Assembly (NCBI GenBank): GCA_001724265.1
Contig: MEDY01000045.1
Span: forward strand, 47,221 to 111,220
From: Rhizaria sp. SCN 62-66
Taxonomy: Eukaryota; Rhizaria, unplaced
Direction: 5' to 3'
Length of the DNA: 64,000 nt
A model generated the notes under the pieces. The model ran no database searches. It worked only from the letters and a program-made list of their open reading frames with translations, and had not been told where the DNA came from. Each line of letters begins with the position of its first letter. The stretch's first letter is position 1. Made by a program: the position numbers and the translations under genes. This document shows positions 17,584-32,500 of this stretch, piece by piece.

Positions 17584-20500
17584 ATGTCATCGGGCGTACG
17601 TCTTTTCTCTTTACTATAAACTCAGATTATTATTTCGTTGGTTTCCTAGCAACATTGCGCTCACGTTATACCGCCCCCCGATGTTTTTATCTGCATAGCC
17701 TCCTCGCTTTGGCCCTGCGACCGCGCAGGACATTGAAATCAACGTAACGATGGCGGCCACTTCTTCACACCGCCCCATCGTCTCCAAAATCCCTTTCGGC
17801 GAGCCTCTGTTTCACGCCACCCCTGCCTCCGTGTCGTTCGACGACTACGAAGGCTACCAACAGTACACCGCGACGATCGCGCTGCGCAACAAGGACTCTG
17901 TCGCGCGCCGCGTACGCCTCGACATCCAGTCCTCGCCCGACACCGAGTTCTTCACGCTCTCGGCGCCCCGCATGCGCGGCACATACAGCAACCCGATCTC
18001 ACCTGAGGCGGCGCAGATGGGCGAGACCTCGAGCGCGAGCAAGATCGCCCCGGGCATGGAGTGCGTGTACACGCTCACGTTCAACCCGCACCAGCGCCGG
18101 CGCTACGCCATCGACCTGGTGTGCATCACCGAGCGCGAGACCTTCTGCATCCCCGTCCGCGCCGCGGGCGTGCTGCCTAAGGTTGACATCCCCGCCGCGA
18201 TCTCCTTTGGCGACGCGCCCGTCAACTACCCGACGGTGCGCCCCTTCCTGCTCAGCAACACAGGCACCATCGACACCCGCTTCTCGCTCACTGCGAGCAA
18301 GGGCTTCACGTGCCAGCCATCGGACGGCGTGTTGCCCGTCGGGCAGGTCACGCAGATCCTCTGCACGTTTAATCCGCTTACGCTGGGCGCTTATGATGGC
18401 GTGATCGAGTGCGCGCTCGAGGACGACGTCGTGGTCACCGCCGCCGTCCGCGGCCACGCCACCAACGTCGACGTATCCTTCACCGCGCCCGTGCTTAAGG
18501 TCCCACCGACGTACATCAAGCTTACGTCACACGCGTCGACGCGGCTCAGCAACAACAATGACATCCCGATCAAGTTTGCGTTCAAGCAGCACCCGTCCGC
18601 GGCGGCCGAGCTGGCCTCCAAGGCCGCCGCGCTGCAGCAGCTCGACGAGGCCGAGAGCGCGGAGCTGCACCAGCTGTCCCTGCTGCGCCCCGCGGTCATT
18701 GAGGCTGTCAAGTCGCTCATTGTGGCCGAGCGTAAGAAGGCCGGCGGCCGCGGCGTGCAGCACAGTCTGCGTCCGCGTCGCGAGCGCCCCGCCATCGTGA
18801 GCAGCGGTGTCAACGACTCGTTCCAGCTTAACGACGGCGTTCCCAGCAAGAATACCTACATCACATCGTCCGCTAAGTCTCACAGCCGCCGTCGCCGTCC
18901 GCGCACGAACGCGCACGATGACGATGAGGACGATGAGCACAGCGGCGTCGGCAGCGCCGACGCCAACGACCTCGCGCGCATGCACGAGTCCGATTCGAGC
19001 GTCGACGAGCACTCTGGCACCGACGCCACGGACACCGAGCACGAGCACGGTGACAATGCTGACGTGAGCACGCAGCAGGGCGGCCGGTTTGTGGGCTACG
19101 AGTTCGACTCGTTCGACGGACACATCGACACCGACGCCGCCTTGCACGGCGACGACGACACGCCGTCCGAGGATGTGTTGATGGAGTACGACGAGTACAC
19201 CGAGCACCTGCGTACGCTGCAGGAGGTGCGCCGCCGCTACGCGCAGCTGCGCGAGACGATTGACACCACGGGCGCGTTTGCGCACCCGACCTTCACGCTG
19301 GACCCGCCTGAGGGCGAGATCTACCCGCACGGCGCGCTCGACATCTGCGCGCGGTTCAAGCCCGCGCAGTCGCTCGAGTACAGCGTCATCGCGTACTGCG
19401 AGGTGTCCGGCGTCGAGCAGCGCATCCCACTGCGGCTTGTGGCGCAGGGCGTGGGGCCCAAGGCTGTGTTCTCGTTCGAGTCGCTCGACGTGGGCGACGT
19501 GTTCATCCACGCCGTGTACCACTACAAGGCCACGCTGCGCAACGTCGGTGACATCACCGCGCACTACTCGCTCGTGCCCGAGAGCACCAAGCGGCTCAAG
19601 TTCACGCCGGCACAGGGCACGCTCGCGGTGTCGACGGCGCGCAGCTCGCACAACAAGCTCCTCGGCATCCTCGACTCGGAGCCCGACAGCACCGGCGCCA
19701 ACGACGCCGGCGCTGGCGGCGTGAATCCGACTGCGGACGGCCAGGCGCACACGGGCGGCGAGCTCGTGCCGTCTGCGTCGCAGGGCCGGCTGTCTGCGGA
19801 CAGCGTCAAGATCGACATCCAGCTCACTGCGCACCAGATCGGCGAGTTCGTCGAGCACGTCCAGTGGCGTCTGCACGGCAGCACGGAGCCCGTCATCCTG
19901 ACCTTCAAGGGCCGCGTCGTGGGCCCCACGTTCCACATGGACCAACCCTCGCTCGACTTTGGCACCGTGTGCTACGGGTTCCTCAACACGCGCGTCATCA
20001 CGCTCTACAACACGTCACAGGTCCCGCTAAAGTATCGCTTGCGCATCCCGCAGGACCACGTGCACGACGACGGCTCCAAGGAATTCGCCATTTCCCCCGC
20101 CACGGCCGTCGTGCTGCCCAAGTCGAAGCAGCAGATCACGGTCTCGCTCGTCTCCCGCTCCGTGGGCCTCTATCACGCCTCGGCCGCGCTCCCCGTCAAC
20201 GGGCCCATGACGCTCTCCGCGCTGCGCGCCGCCAACGCCGCTGCGGGCGTCACTGTCGTGCCGCAGCCGCCCGCGTCGGCCGCGTTCGAGGGCGACGCCA
20301 TGGGCCTCGCTGGCGGCCACCTCGCCGTCGCCGCGCCGACGCTGCGGTCCAGCGCCATGATGATTGCCGGCGAGGCGTATAAGCTCGTCGTTGACGTGCT
20401 TGGTGTTGGTGACGCTGTGCAGTCTGTGCCCATCAAGGGCCAGGGCATGGTCTTTTACCCCACAGTCATGGTCGATAAGCTCAATTTCGGCAATGTTTTC

Positions 20501-23500
20501 ATGCGCTTGCCGACGACAATGACATTGCCGCTGACCAATGTGCACGATTTGGATGCCAAGATCGAGGTTGTGCCTCAGGATGATAACTTCAGGCAGATTG
20601 CAGAGATCACCCCCGAGTTTGCCTCGCTTGCAGTGCAGCCCAACTCGTCGGCCGAGCTCGCCATTTCGCTGAAGGCTCAGCGCCTTGGTCCCTTTTCGTT
20701 CCCTATGTATCTCCGTATCCCGGGCAGTGACGTGCCGCCCGTGCACGTGCTCGTGACCGGCAACGCCGTGGGCCCCAGCGTCATCGCCAGCAAGTCCACG
20801 CTCAGCTTCGGCTCGATCGAGGTGCTGACGCCGGTCACGCAGACCGTGGTGCTGACTAACACGTCGCCGATTCCCGCGCACTACAAGGCGATCCTGCAGA
20901 AGCCGTCCTCGGTCTACTCCGTCGACACCCCCGTCGGCACGATCCCGCCCAAGTCATCGCTCACGCTCACTGTCACGGCGACGCTGAACGAGAACCTCGC
21001 GATGCCCGACACGCTTATCGTGCTGATCGACGAGAACACCGAGCTCACCATCCAGCTCCGCTCCAAGGGCGTGGGCACGACGATGGAGCCCGACGTGGGC
21101 ATCGAGAAGATTAACCATGGGGACGTGCTTACGCACACCGAGACGACGCGCACGTTCCGCCTTGTCAACCGCGGCCGCCGCCCGCAGACGCTGTACTGGA
21201 TGAAGATCCCGACGCACGACGAGCTCGACCTCGCGGAGCAGAACATGCTGCTTGCCACGGGCGCCGCCACCAAGAAGGACCTCGCGGCCAAAGCCGCAGC
21301 CGAGAAGGAGGCCAAGGCGCGCGCCATGGTCGACGCCGTTGAGGCCGACGCCGCTGCCATTGGCGCCAATCCCGACGATGCCGACAACGACAACGACGAC
21401 GATGTGTTCTTCCCCGAGCTTTCCCTTGCCGTGCCTGGCGCCGACGCCGGCGCTGCAACCGCGGCCGGCGCTGATGGTGACGACACGACGGACACCGAGG
21501 CGGACCCCACGGCGCGCATGCGCGAGCGCCAGGACTCGCGCCGCGAGCAGCGCACGCACCGCACTCCGGGCCACGGCTCCAAGCTCGCGCTCGACAAGGC
21601 CTCGTTCAAGCGCCTGAAGCAGCTGGCCGAGTATGTGCCGTCGACGTTTAAGGTGACCCCGGCCAAGATCACGCTGCTGCCTGACATGGCGATGGACTTC
21701 ACCGTCACGGGCATCTCCCCCGAGGCCGGTGCGATCAAGGAGCTGTGGCTGTGCCGCGCGCTCATTGGCAAGAACAAGGACCTGGAGGACATCCACAAGT
21801 GCCGCATCCGCTGCAACTTCGTCGAGCCCACTGTCGACTTCGGCGTCGCCGACGTCAAGTTTGTGGCGCAGATGAACCCGGGCGAGCAGGACGCCGTGTA
21901 CCCCGAGCCTGTTGAACTGACGTTGCGCAACCCCACGCCGCTACCGCTGCAGATGACGATGCACGCGCCCTTCCCCTTCTCCACCGGCGTGACGCCCTTC
22001 ATGCTGCAGCCCGGTGCGACTGAGCGCGTCGTGGTCGCCTTCGACCACTCGCACAAGTCGGACCGCCTCAGCGCGATCGTGCAGGCGTATCTCACTGCGA
22101 CGTTCGCGAACCACCCGGCCGCTGTGAAGCTGCCGCTTGTGGGCCAGTTCTGCTTTCCCAACGTCACGTTCGACCAGAACGTCGTCGACTTTGGCTGCAT
22201 TCTCAACGACACCAACAAACGTAACGTGCTCACGGTCACCAACAGCAGCGTCATCCCCGTGCACTACGAGTGGGTCATGCTCGAAGAGCCCGTTGCCAAC
22301 GCAAACAACAACTGCACTCTCGAGGACATCAGTGGCAGCAACGCTCTCCCGCTGCCGCCTCGTGGCGCCTCCGCGCGCCCCGGCTCCGCCGCCTTCCCGT
22401 CCGCACGCGAAGCCCTCGCCTCGGCGTCTGGCTCCCGCTACGACGCGTCCAAGGCCGGCGTGGCCGCTGACGCAGTGATCCCGTTCGGCGTGACGTCCAC
22501 CGCCAACGGCGCCGTGACCGCGCTGCCCGCGAGCGACGTCTTCTCGATCGCGCCCCTGCGCGGCGTGCTCGCGCCCGGGCAGACGCAGGGTGTTGAGTTC
22601 ACCTTCTTCGGCCAGCAGAACGTGCGCGCCAAGGTGATCGCCGTGTGCCGCGTGCTGGGCGGGCCTGAGTACGAACTGGGCCTGCTCGCCGAGTCGTCAC
22701 AGGTCTCGTTCAAACTTGACCGCCCCGCCGTGCACTTCGGCGCGCGCGACATTGACACGGTCTCGCACAGCGAGTTCGTGCTCCACAACCCCGGCCGCGT
22801 GCCTCTCGACTTCACCATCGACACCACCACGCTGTCCGCGCTCGTGGCGCCGTGCCTGACCTTCTCCACCCTTGCGGGCCAGCTCAAGGCGGGCGAGAAG
22901 GCCAAGATCGGCGTCGCGTACAAGTCGCAGCTGCCGATGGACGTGCGCGAGCACATCACCGTGCAGCTCGGCTTCTACGAGCCCATTATCGTGCCTATCA
23001 CCGCGCTCGGCACGTTCCCCCACATCGTCGCCGACCTCCCGCGCGTCGCCGGCGGGGCTTTTGACGCCGTGCTGCCCGAGGCCGAGAGGCTCTCCGCTGC
23101 CCGCGTCGCCGCGCGCGAGGCGCTCGAGGCCGCGCTTGACGCACGTCAGCAGGCCGCGCACGAGCAGATGGTGCTAGCGAACGGCTACCACGCCGACGTC
23201 GCCGTCGCTGTCGGCGGCGGCAACGCCGTGCGCCGGCTGTCGGCCGCGTCCGAGTCCCGCCTCGCCACCGCGCGCCCCGGGACCGGCACGACTGCGATGT
23301 CCCCGCGCCTCGGCTCCGCCACCAGTCGCGGGCTCCCGATCGTCTACTCGGGCGCCAGCGGCGAGCGCGCCGTGACCTCTGCGGTGGGTGTACCCGTGCC
23401 GACCGTGCTCACGGTTGCAGCCGAGTACCCCGTGCCGGACCTGCCCGCCGCTTGCGTCGCCGCCGTGCCGGCCGTGTTCGCGCACATCGAGGCAGACCGC

Positions 23501-26500
23501 CTCGTCTTCCTCGAGCACATGAAGACCGTGCTCGGCGCCGCCATCGAGAAGGACGCTGCGAACAACGCGCATCATGCTGCAACTGGCGCCGCTGAGGCGA
23601 GGCTTCCTGCCACCGTCACGTCGGCCGGTCTGGTCGCCAAGGCCAATCGCGCGGGCACGAGCACGCCGGCGCAGCAGTTTGCCGTCGCCAACTACGTCAT
23701 GGACTTCTCGCACCTCGTGCTCGGCATGAGCAAGACGCGCACTTTCACCGTCACCAACACGTCGACCGCACCCATCTCCTGGGATGTTTCCAAGGACCTG
23801 CTGCAGCGCACCGTGTTCTCGCTCGAGCCCACCTCTGTGGTGCGTCTGCCCCCCGGTGAGTCGCAAGTCGTCACGGTCGTCTGCCAGGCCTCGGCGCAGC
23901 CCAAGAAGGGTCAGCCCTTTGCCGCGCTGCTGCGCGACGAGGACCTGGTCGTGCCCATCGTGCTTCGCGGCGGCCCGCGCATCAACGTCACGCTGCGTGT
24001 CAACATCACTGTGCCCAACCTCGCACTCAGCAGCAAGTTCATCGACTTTGGCAAGGTCTACATCGGCTTCCGCAAGGAGATCACCGTGCAGTTGACCAAC
24101 GACCGCGAAGTGCCGTGCGAATGGGGCGTGCGTCAGCTCGCTGGGCTGACCCAGAAGGAGCGCCTGCTGTTTGACATCCTCCCCGCCGCAGGCACGCTGC
24201 TGCCCGGCGCGCGCCAGAACATCACGATCGCGTTCACGCCCGAGGCGACGTCCGACTTCCTGGCGCAGCTGCCGATCCGCATGGTGGACAACCCGAACCC
24301 TGCGCTGATCAAGATCAAGGCTGAGGGCGTCCCCATGGTGCTCGCGGTCACCCCCGAGACGCAGACTCTGCCTGCGATCCAGCCCTTCCAGTGCGCGGCG
24401 CCCGTCCCCGTGACGGTGAGCAATGACAGCGACTACCCCGTGGAGATCTACTCGGTGGAGACGGACCGCGCGTACCTGGAGGAGGAGCAGATCCTCGCTC
24501 AGGACGAGGGCTACGTGGCCGACGTGCTGCGTGTGTTCCCGCCCCGCATCCCCGGCGACCAGCTCCCGCTGCCCGTGCTGCAGCGCTTCCACGCCAAGCT
24601 CCGCGCAGCGCGCGCGACGATGCTGCTCAACCGCGAGCGCGAGACTGCGGTCCAGGCCGCCGTTGCTGCTGCTGCGCTCAACGCCACCGCGACCAACACC
24701 GTGCTTACCCCTGAACAGCTGACCGAGATCGCTGAGGCCGCGAGCGACGAGTTCCCCGACAAGCCCACTGTGCCTGACGCGCCGGTCAACGTCGTCGTCG
24801 TCGGTAGCCCCTTCTCGGGCCAGTCGACCCTTGTCAAGGCCCTCGCGGCGGACTCGGCGCTCGGACTGCAGCAGAGCGTCGTCACGCTCGACGCCGCCGT
24901 CGCGTTCTACTACAAGCTCGACCTCCAGGTTGAGGCGCGTGCTAAGAACGCCGAGCTCCGCGAACGTGAACGCCAGAAGCGCCAGCAGGCCAACGCTAAG
25001 AAGGGCGGCCGCGGCGTTTCGGGCATCGGCGCCGTCCAGTCCGTGTCCTCGACCGGTGCCCCGGGCAGCGGCGCGCAGTCGGGCCGCCGCAACTCGCAGA
25101 CGGCCAACGACGACGGCGCCGGCAGCGGCGAGCGCGTGAGCAAGGCCGACAAGGCGCACATGGCGGAGGAGATCCGCTGGCAGGAGGAGGACGCCGCTGA
25201 CGCTGCGTTCTACGCTGAGCTCACTGCGGAGGACCTCGCGATGGCCGCCGAAGTGCGTGCCACGATCACCAACTTCCGCACTGCTGAGCAGGAGGCTGCC
25301 GACGCGGCTAACAGCGGTGCTTCGCGCCGTGGCGCAGGTGCCGGCAACAAGCGTGCCGCTGGCGCCAACACGGCTACGACCACGGTCACTGCGCTGTCCA
25401 ACGACGTGACGACCGCATTGATGAGCGACGACAGCGAGGAGAACTCCGTGACTGACTTCACCGACCTCCGTGACAAAACGGTGCTCAGCGAGGAGCAGCT
25501 CTCGCGCGCTTTCTCTGTATTCCTGCTGCACAAGGGCGGCGCGTTCTTCCAGCGCGGCATCATAATTGACGGCGTCGACTCGGTGTTCTGCGACCGCCTC
25601 ACCGCGGCGCGCGCGCTTAAGAAGGCCTTCTCCAACACGGCGCTGCTGCGCGAGAACGCGACGCACGTGATCACGCTTGCCGTGACGCACGAGGAGGCTC
25701 GTCGCCGCGCGCTGAACCTCTACTACGAGTGCAAGAACATCGTCGAGGACAAGGAGCTGCTGAACCAGCTCAAGCGCTTTAAGGAGATTCCCGAGCGCGA
25801 GATCGCCAAGCTCGCTGACGACAAGCGCGAGAAGTACGAGGACATGCTCGTGCTGGCCAACCAGCGCCGCAAGGCCGAGGTGCTGCTTAGACGCCTCGCC
25901 TCTGTCGACTACGACCGTCTGCACAAGTACTACGGCGACGCCATCGGCGACATCGACGAGATCCGCGGCGGCGCCGTCGACGCGGCCGCGATGACTGGCA
26001 CCGCTACCTCGCCTGCCAACGCGCTGCTCCGCACCAAGCAGCAGACGCAGGTGCTTAAGCCCGCACCGCCCGCAGGCTTGTCGCCGCTTCTCGCCGTTGC
26101 TGCCGCTGCATCCGCCGCTGCCTCTGGCTCTGCCGCCGGCTCCTCGGTCGGCGCCGCCGCGACCACCCCCGCGGCTGCCGCCCTCCGCCGCGCCGGCCGT
26201 GGCGCTGCAGTCCCTGCTGCGCTCACTCCCGCTGCCGTCCCCGAGCACGTCGAACTGACTCACCTGCCTCTGTCCCACCTTCCCGCCCTCGCCACGTCCT
26301 CCGCCGCCGAGTCCGTGCCCTCCGCGAACGCTGGCATTATCGCCATCGTCGAGGTATTCGGCGCCGACGCGACCGCGATTGCGCTGCCCGAGCCGCTGTC
26401 GCCGCGCATCGTGCCCGCGCCGTCGATCCCGTCCCCGATTGCGACCGAGGCCGCGGCCGCCGAGGCTGCCGCCGCGGCCGCCAAGGAGGACCTGCGCAAC

Positions 26501-29500
26501 CGCCGCCAAGCCGCGGGCCGCCAGTCGCGTGGCCGCACCGCGATGGACTCGCTCGCGCGCATGGCCAAGTCCATGGCGTCCGAGCCCGAGCCCACGGCCA
26601 CGATCGCCGCGATTCCCGAGGCCGCGGCCGTGCCCGACGCGGCCGAGTTCGCGCTCGAGCCGCGCGACTGGACGCTGCAGGACACGGCAGTGCCCATCGT
26701 CAAGCACTCTTGGATCCGCGCGCGCTGGTTCGACGGTTCGACGCCCACGGTTGAACTCGTGGCGCGCGCCACCGAGTTTGTCCAGGCCGGCTTCGAGCCC
26801 CGCGACGAGCACGCTGGCGATGTGACTTACATCCCGCCCCCGCGCGTGATCCAGCTCGTCCGCCGCCCGGTCCCGCGCCAGCCCCCCGCGTTCGCGGCCG
26901 ACAAGTTCGTCTTCGTTTATCCGCTCCCACCCGCGGCTGCGCCCGATGCCGCTACCGCTGCTGCTGGCGACGCGCACGGCAACGCTCACGAGAGCGCCCC
27001 TGGCAGTCCCACGACTGCGCCTGAAGGCGCTTCCGGCGCTGCTGCCCCCGCGCCGCTCGCTGCGCCTCCGGCCGCCCCGTCGCTGTCTGCGTCGCCGTCC
27101 CGCTCGTCGGGCCTGCTCGCCCGCGCGCGCGCCGCCCGCGAGAACGCAGCGGGCGGCAAGGGCGGCCACGGCTCTACCACCTCGGGCGGCAACGGCGACG
27201 CGAGCGGCGCCGAGGAGAAGGAGCCCGAGCCGCTGACGCTGAGCACGCTGTACCCGGGACTCGTCCCAGCGGGCAGCACAACGACGTCGCCGAGCGTGCC
27301 CCGCATGGCGCCGCTGGGCGTGACGCGCTGGGTCGTGCCCGCGCGCTCTGTACAGGTGCTGCATGTGCAGTTCACGGCGCATACCACCGGCGAGTTTGCG
27401 CAGAACTTCTCCTTCGAGCAGTGTTACCGCGCGGGCCAGCCCGTGACGACTGAGCTCATCGGCACCTCGATGGTGCCCAGCATCTCTCGCGCGCCCAAGA
27501 ACGTCTTCGACCTTGCGCGCCTGGCGAAGGCCAGTGGCATCGTCGGCAAGTCCGCGCGCGTCGTCGGCGTCCCTGTCAGCACGGTTGACCCCGCGCTGCT
27601 CGACACCGCCGGCGGTGCTGGCTCCGGTTCCAACGGCGCCACCGGTACCGTTTCCGCGACTGTCAACGGCCTTTCGGCGTGCCCCGCCGGCAGCACCATC
27701 GCAGTGCTCGCGCCCGCGTCGCCCCCCGTCAAGCAGTATCTCTTCGCTGACAACGTGTTTGACTTCGGCTCGCTGCTCGTCGGCAAGCATCACTCGATGC
27801 TGACGGCGGAAGCTGAGGCCACGCAGCTCGTCGAGGACAACGAGCGCATGTACCTGCGCGAACGCGACGAGCAGGCGATGAACATCGCGGCCCAGGCGCT
27901 CACTGCGCAGTACACGCAGGCCTACTACGCGCTCATCGGCGCCGTCAACCCCCAGGGCGGCGCCGCTTCGCGCAGTGGTGCGCGGGCGACCGGCGGCGTC
28001 ATGAATAGCGCGCTGCTAAAGCAGACCCCCGCGGCGGCCGCGCCCCTGGGCTCCCCGCTTGGCGCCAAGGGCAAGCGCGTTGGCGGCCGCGGCTCCATGA
28101 CGGACCCGTTACTCGCGGCCGGCTCGGTGACCCTGTCGTCGACCGTGCCCGCGGGCTTCGGCCCCGCGCCCGACGCGGTTGTGCTCTCGCAGGTCATCGC
28201 GCAGGCTGTCGCCGCGCTCGGCGTGCCCCAGGGCAACAACTCACAGTCGCAGTCGGCGCTCGCGGCGCTGCCCCACAAGCTCGCGCTCGCGGCCCTGCAG
28301 CACATTGCGCAGATCCCGCTCTCGTACTCGGACCCCCTCGGCTTCCGTCTGCCCAACCACTACCCATCCGTGCTCGGCAAGGCCTTTGGCGCGATCCTTA
28401 AGGATATCGCCGCCCCCAAGGCAGCCGCCGAGGCCGCGGCCAAGCAGGCGCGTCGCAACTACATCCCCCGCGCGCCCCCGGGCACCACCAACAAGGTCTC
28501 TGTCTCGCCGCGTTCGTCATCTACCGCCTCGCTCGCCAGCCAGACCGGCGTTCTGACCGCCGTGAGCACGCCTATGACTGACATCGCAGCATCCACGTCC
28601 TCCCTCGTCGCACACAACGCGTCCGCCACCACCGCGGTCGGCGCGCCGGTCCACTGGACTGTGCGCCGCAGCGCCGGCGTGCGCTCACTCAATAGCGAGG
28701 TGTTCCGCATCACAAACATGTCCCCATTCCCGCTCATTGTGCGCTGCGGCTTCCGCTACCGCGTTAACTCGCTCGGCCAGCGCAACGTCACCATGGCGCT
28801 GATGGCACAGGACGCGCTCGAGAACACCCGCGGCGGCGCACGCGCCGGCTCCAGCCACAAGAAGCTCTCCGGTGGCAATAGCAGTGCCGGTGCCGCCAAC
28901 ACGAACAACAGCAAGGGCGGCAACGGCCGCGCGACGACGCCCACCGCGTCCCTCGCGCAGCTCCTCGCCGCCCCCGCCGCGGCCCCCGCCGCGACCACGA
29001 GCTCCGGCCCCATGAGTAGCCGCCCGCAGATGGGCCTCAAGCAGCAGACCCCGCTGGCGGCCGCGCTGGCCATGCACGCGGCCTCCGGTGTCGACAACAC
29101 CGAGCTCGTTTGCTACGCGAGCAAGCGTTCCGGTCCGCGCATGCGTCTTGCCGCCATCGATGTCACCGCCAAGCCGTCGAGCGTGACCCGCCCGTCGTCC
29201 TTGTCTTCGGGCGACAGCGCCGGCGGCAGCGGGCTCGCGGCCGGCACGTCGCCGCTGCTGTCTGTGCGCAACCGTGTTGAGCGCGAGCGCCAGGGCCGCG
29301 ACCAGCGCGAGCGCGGCGGCGACGGCGATAAGGCGGGCGCGCAGCCGCGCCGCCAGGACCGCCAGGCCGAGGAGGAGGCCAAGATCGAGGCCTGGAAGAC
29401 CGAAGACGTGTTCACCTGCGAGCCCGGGCTAATCACCGTGCCCGTTGGTGGCGTCGAGGAGGTCACCGTGTGGAGCTTCCCGCAGGCCCCGGGTGTGTTT

Positions 29501-32500
29501 TACGACGAGCTTGTGTGCACCGTGGCGGACAACCCGGAGGCGTTTGTGTTCCCCGTGCGCTGCGAGGGCGTCGAGCCCCGCCTCACGGTGTCCACCTCCG
29601 ACATCAACTTCGAGGGTCTCCTGCTGGGTCAGGCCGCCGCTGTTACGGTGACTCTTCACAACCCGACGTCGATCCCCGTCGGCTGGTCGCTGCGCCAGTG
29701 GGAGCTCATGCTAGCCTCTCACGCCTTCAACATCCAGCCCGCGACCTCCGGCGTCATCGCGCCCGGCGCCACGGCGCAGTTCACCGTCGAGTTCAAGGCC
29801 TTCGAGGAGGTTGCGTACGACTTCCGCCTCGAGCTCGACGTCCGCGACGCCGAGCGTGCGCGCGCAGTCGTTGACACCCACGTCATCGGCGTCCGCGGCC
29901 ACGGCTACAAGCTCAACGCCTTGCTCGGCATGGCGCCCAACGGACTCGACTTCCGCACCGTGCGCACGGGCGACGAGGCCGTGCAGCACCTCTCGGTCAC
30001 CAACCAGGGCAAGAACCCGATCAAGTTCTTCGTCGCCACCGCGCCCAACGCTAACGGCTCACCCTCTCCGCTCGAGTCTGTGCTCACCGCAGTGCCCGCA
30101 CAGGGCCTCCTCGCGGTCGGCCAGACGGCTGTGGTGGCGCTTACGGCGCGCTCCGAGCACGAGATGACCGTGGTCAACGCACATAACCTCACCGTGCTCA
30201 TCCAGGACGGCTGTCAGCCCGCGCCCGAGGGCTCCGCGCCCGGCCTCGTGTTCCCCACGCCCGACAACGTTTCGCCCAGCGGGCTCCCGCTCGCAGTCGC
30301 GGCCCCGCCGCTGTCGCTGCCCGTGCCCATCTCGCTCAAGGTGATCAACTCAAAGCTCCGCGTGCTGCCCTTCTCGGGCCTCACCTTCGGTCCCACCGAG
30401 GTCAACACGTCGCGCGTCACCAAGTTCAAGGTGCTCAACGACGGCGTTTTCCCATTCCAGCTCCACATCTTCCCTCAGGACCCGTCGCACCCGTTCTCGC
30501 GCGCCGCCATCGCGGCCCGCGCTGCGGCCGAGGCCCAGGCCGCTGAGGCCGCGCGCGTCGAGGCCCTGTCCTCGTCCACGCAGCTCGGTGGTCGCCGCAT
30601 TGGTGGCGCAGGCGCGAACCCGTCGTCTCCGAGCGATGGCAAACGCTCCGCCCTCGCTGGGCTCGGTGCCGTTGCGCGCGATACGAAGCCTGTGGCGAAG
30701 CCGTCCCGCGGCGGCCCCGCCGGGCGCCGCGCCGGCTCCGACCGCAACGGCGGCGGCGCGGGCGACATGATGCAGGTGCCCGATGTGCTGACGGTTGGCA
30801 TGTACACGGTCACGCCTACGTCCGGCATCGTCGAGCCCGGCAGCCTGATGGAGGTCTCGGTCACGCTCAAGTCCAACGACTGTGGCTCCTTCATCGAGCT
30901 GCTCAATCTCATCGTCATCGACCACCACGCTGCCGCCCCGGCCGCGGGCCCCGGCGCTGCCGCTCAGGCCGCCGCCGCCGCCGCCGCGACCCCGCTCGCG
31001 TCGTCTGTTTCTCTGGCCACCGCGCTGCCCGCACAGAGTACAGTGCTCAAGTACGAGCTGTGCGGCGAGACGTGCAGCCAGGGCCTCGAGGTGCGCGCCT
31101 TCCCGTCCATCTTTGAGGAGACGGAGATCATCACGCACGGCGAGGACCTCGACGCCTACACCAAGGCCGACGGCGGAGAGGCCCGCGACGTGTTCGTGCT
31201 CGACCAGAAGACGCTCGTCTTCGCGCCCGTCGTCGTCGGCCAGGTTCCTGCTCCTGTGACTCCTGCGGACTCCGAGTCCAGCTCGCTCTCTGATGCCGCT
31301 GCAGCCGGCTCCCGCTCTGCTGCCGCGCAGGCCCAGCCGTCGACCCCGGTTGCCGGTGCGCCCGTTGCTGGCGCGGGCGACAAGGGCTCCGCCCCCGGCT
31401 CGTCCCCGGGCAGCAGCACGCGACGCACAACCTCCCGCAGCCGCGCCTCGCTCGTGGCCAAGGACAAGCCCGCGCTCGCCAACGCGCTCTCCGTCGGCGC
31501 CACGGACAAGGATGCTGCGGGCGCTGCCGCGGCCAGCAGCAAGAAGGCCTTTGTGTGGGCGTCGCGCACGCAGCGCGTGAAGCTGATCAACCCGTTCAAG
31601 GTGCAATGCGCGGTGAGCGTGCGCACGTGGCAGCCGGCGCAGTGGGCCGCGTACCAGCAGCAGCAACAGGTCATCGCGCTCTACACCGCGCAGATCGCTG
31701 CACAGGAAAAGGCAGCCGCCGCGGCCGCTGCCGAGAGCGCCGCCGCTGCTGCTTCGCCGACCACGCCTGGCCGCGACGCCGTCCGCGGCAGCACCCCGTC
31801 GTCTGGCGCTGCTGCTACCCCTGGTGCCAACAACGGCACCAACGCCGCTGCTGGCGCCGCAGGTGCTGGCTCTAAGGCCGCTGGGAGCACTTCGAGCACG
31901 CCCGCTGTCGAGCGCCGCAGCATCGCACCCCCGGCTCGCGAGAACAAGCGCCCCGCCGGCGCCAACGCCAAGGACGCCAACAACGCCATCGGCAACGCGC
32001 CGGTGCTGCTCGCGCAGGCTCAGGCCGCCGCTGCCGCTCTCGCCGCGCAGGCCACGACCGCGTCTCTCTCCGATGCCGCTGCTGGCGCCGCCGTCAACGC
32101 GTTCACTGTCAGCACGACCTCGGTGACTGTGCCCGCGCATGAGCACCGTTACATCGACGTGACGTTCACACCCACGGCGTTCGACTCATACACGTGCGTG
32201 TTCGAAGCGCTCGTGGAGAAGAGCTCGGACCCCGTGGCGCGCCAGCTCGTGTTTGAGCTCCGCGGCGACGGCACGCTGCCCAACCTCACCGTGCTCACGC
32301 CCACGGCGCGCGAGCCCGAGACGGCGGCGCCGCTGCTCGTCTTCCCACGCGTCTTCACGGGCCCGGCCTCGTCCGATTCCGGCGCCACCCCCGCGCGCGT
32401 GGCGTCGAGCGCCGACATGCAGAAGCTACCCCTTGTGCTGCGCAACGACGGCGCGGTCACGGCCACGCTGCGCTTCGAGATGGTCGGCGTGTCCTCGGCC

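Noticed and set aside
23174-27793. 1539-codon open frame antisense to HYDIN
   Set aside because: Shadow of GC-rich codon use; Arg/Gly/His-rich with no domain, while the sense frame encodes clear ASH and kinase-like domains.
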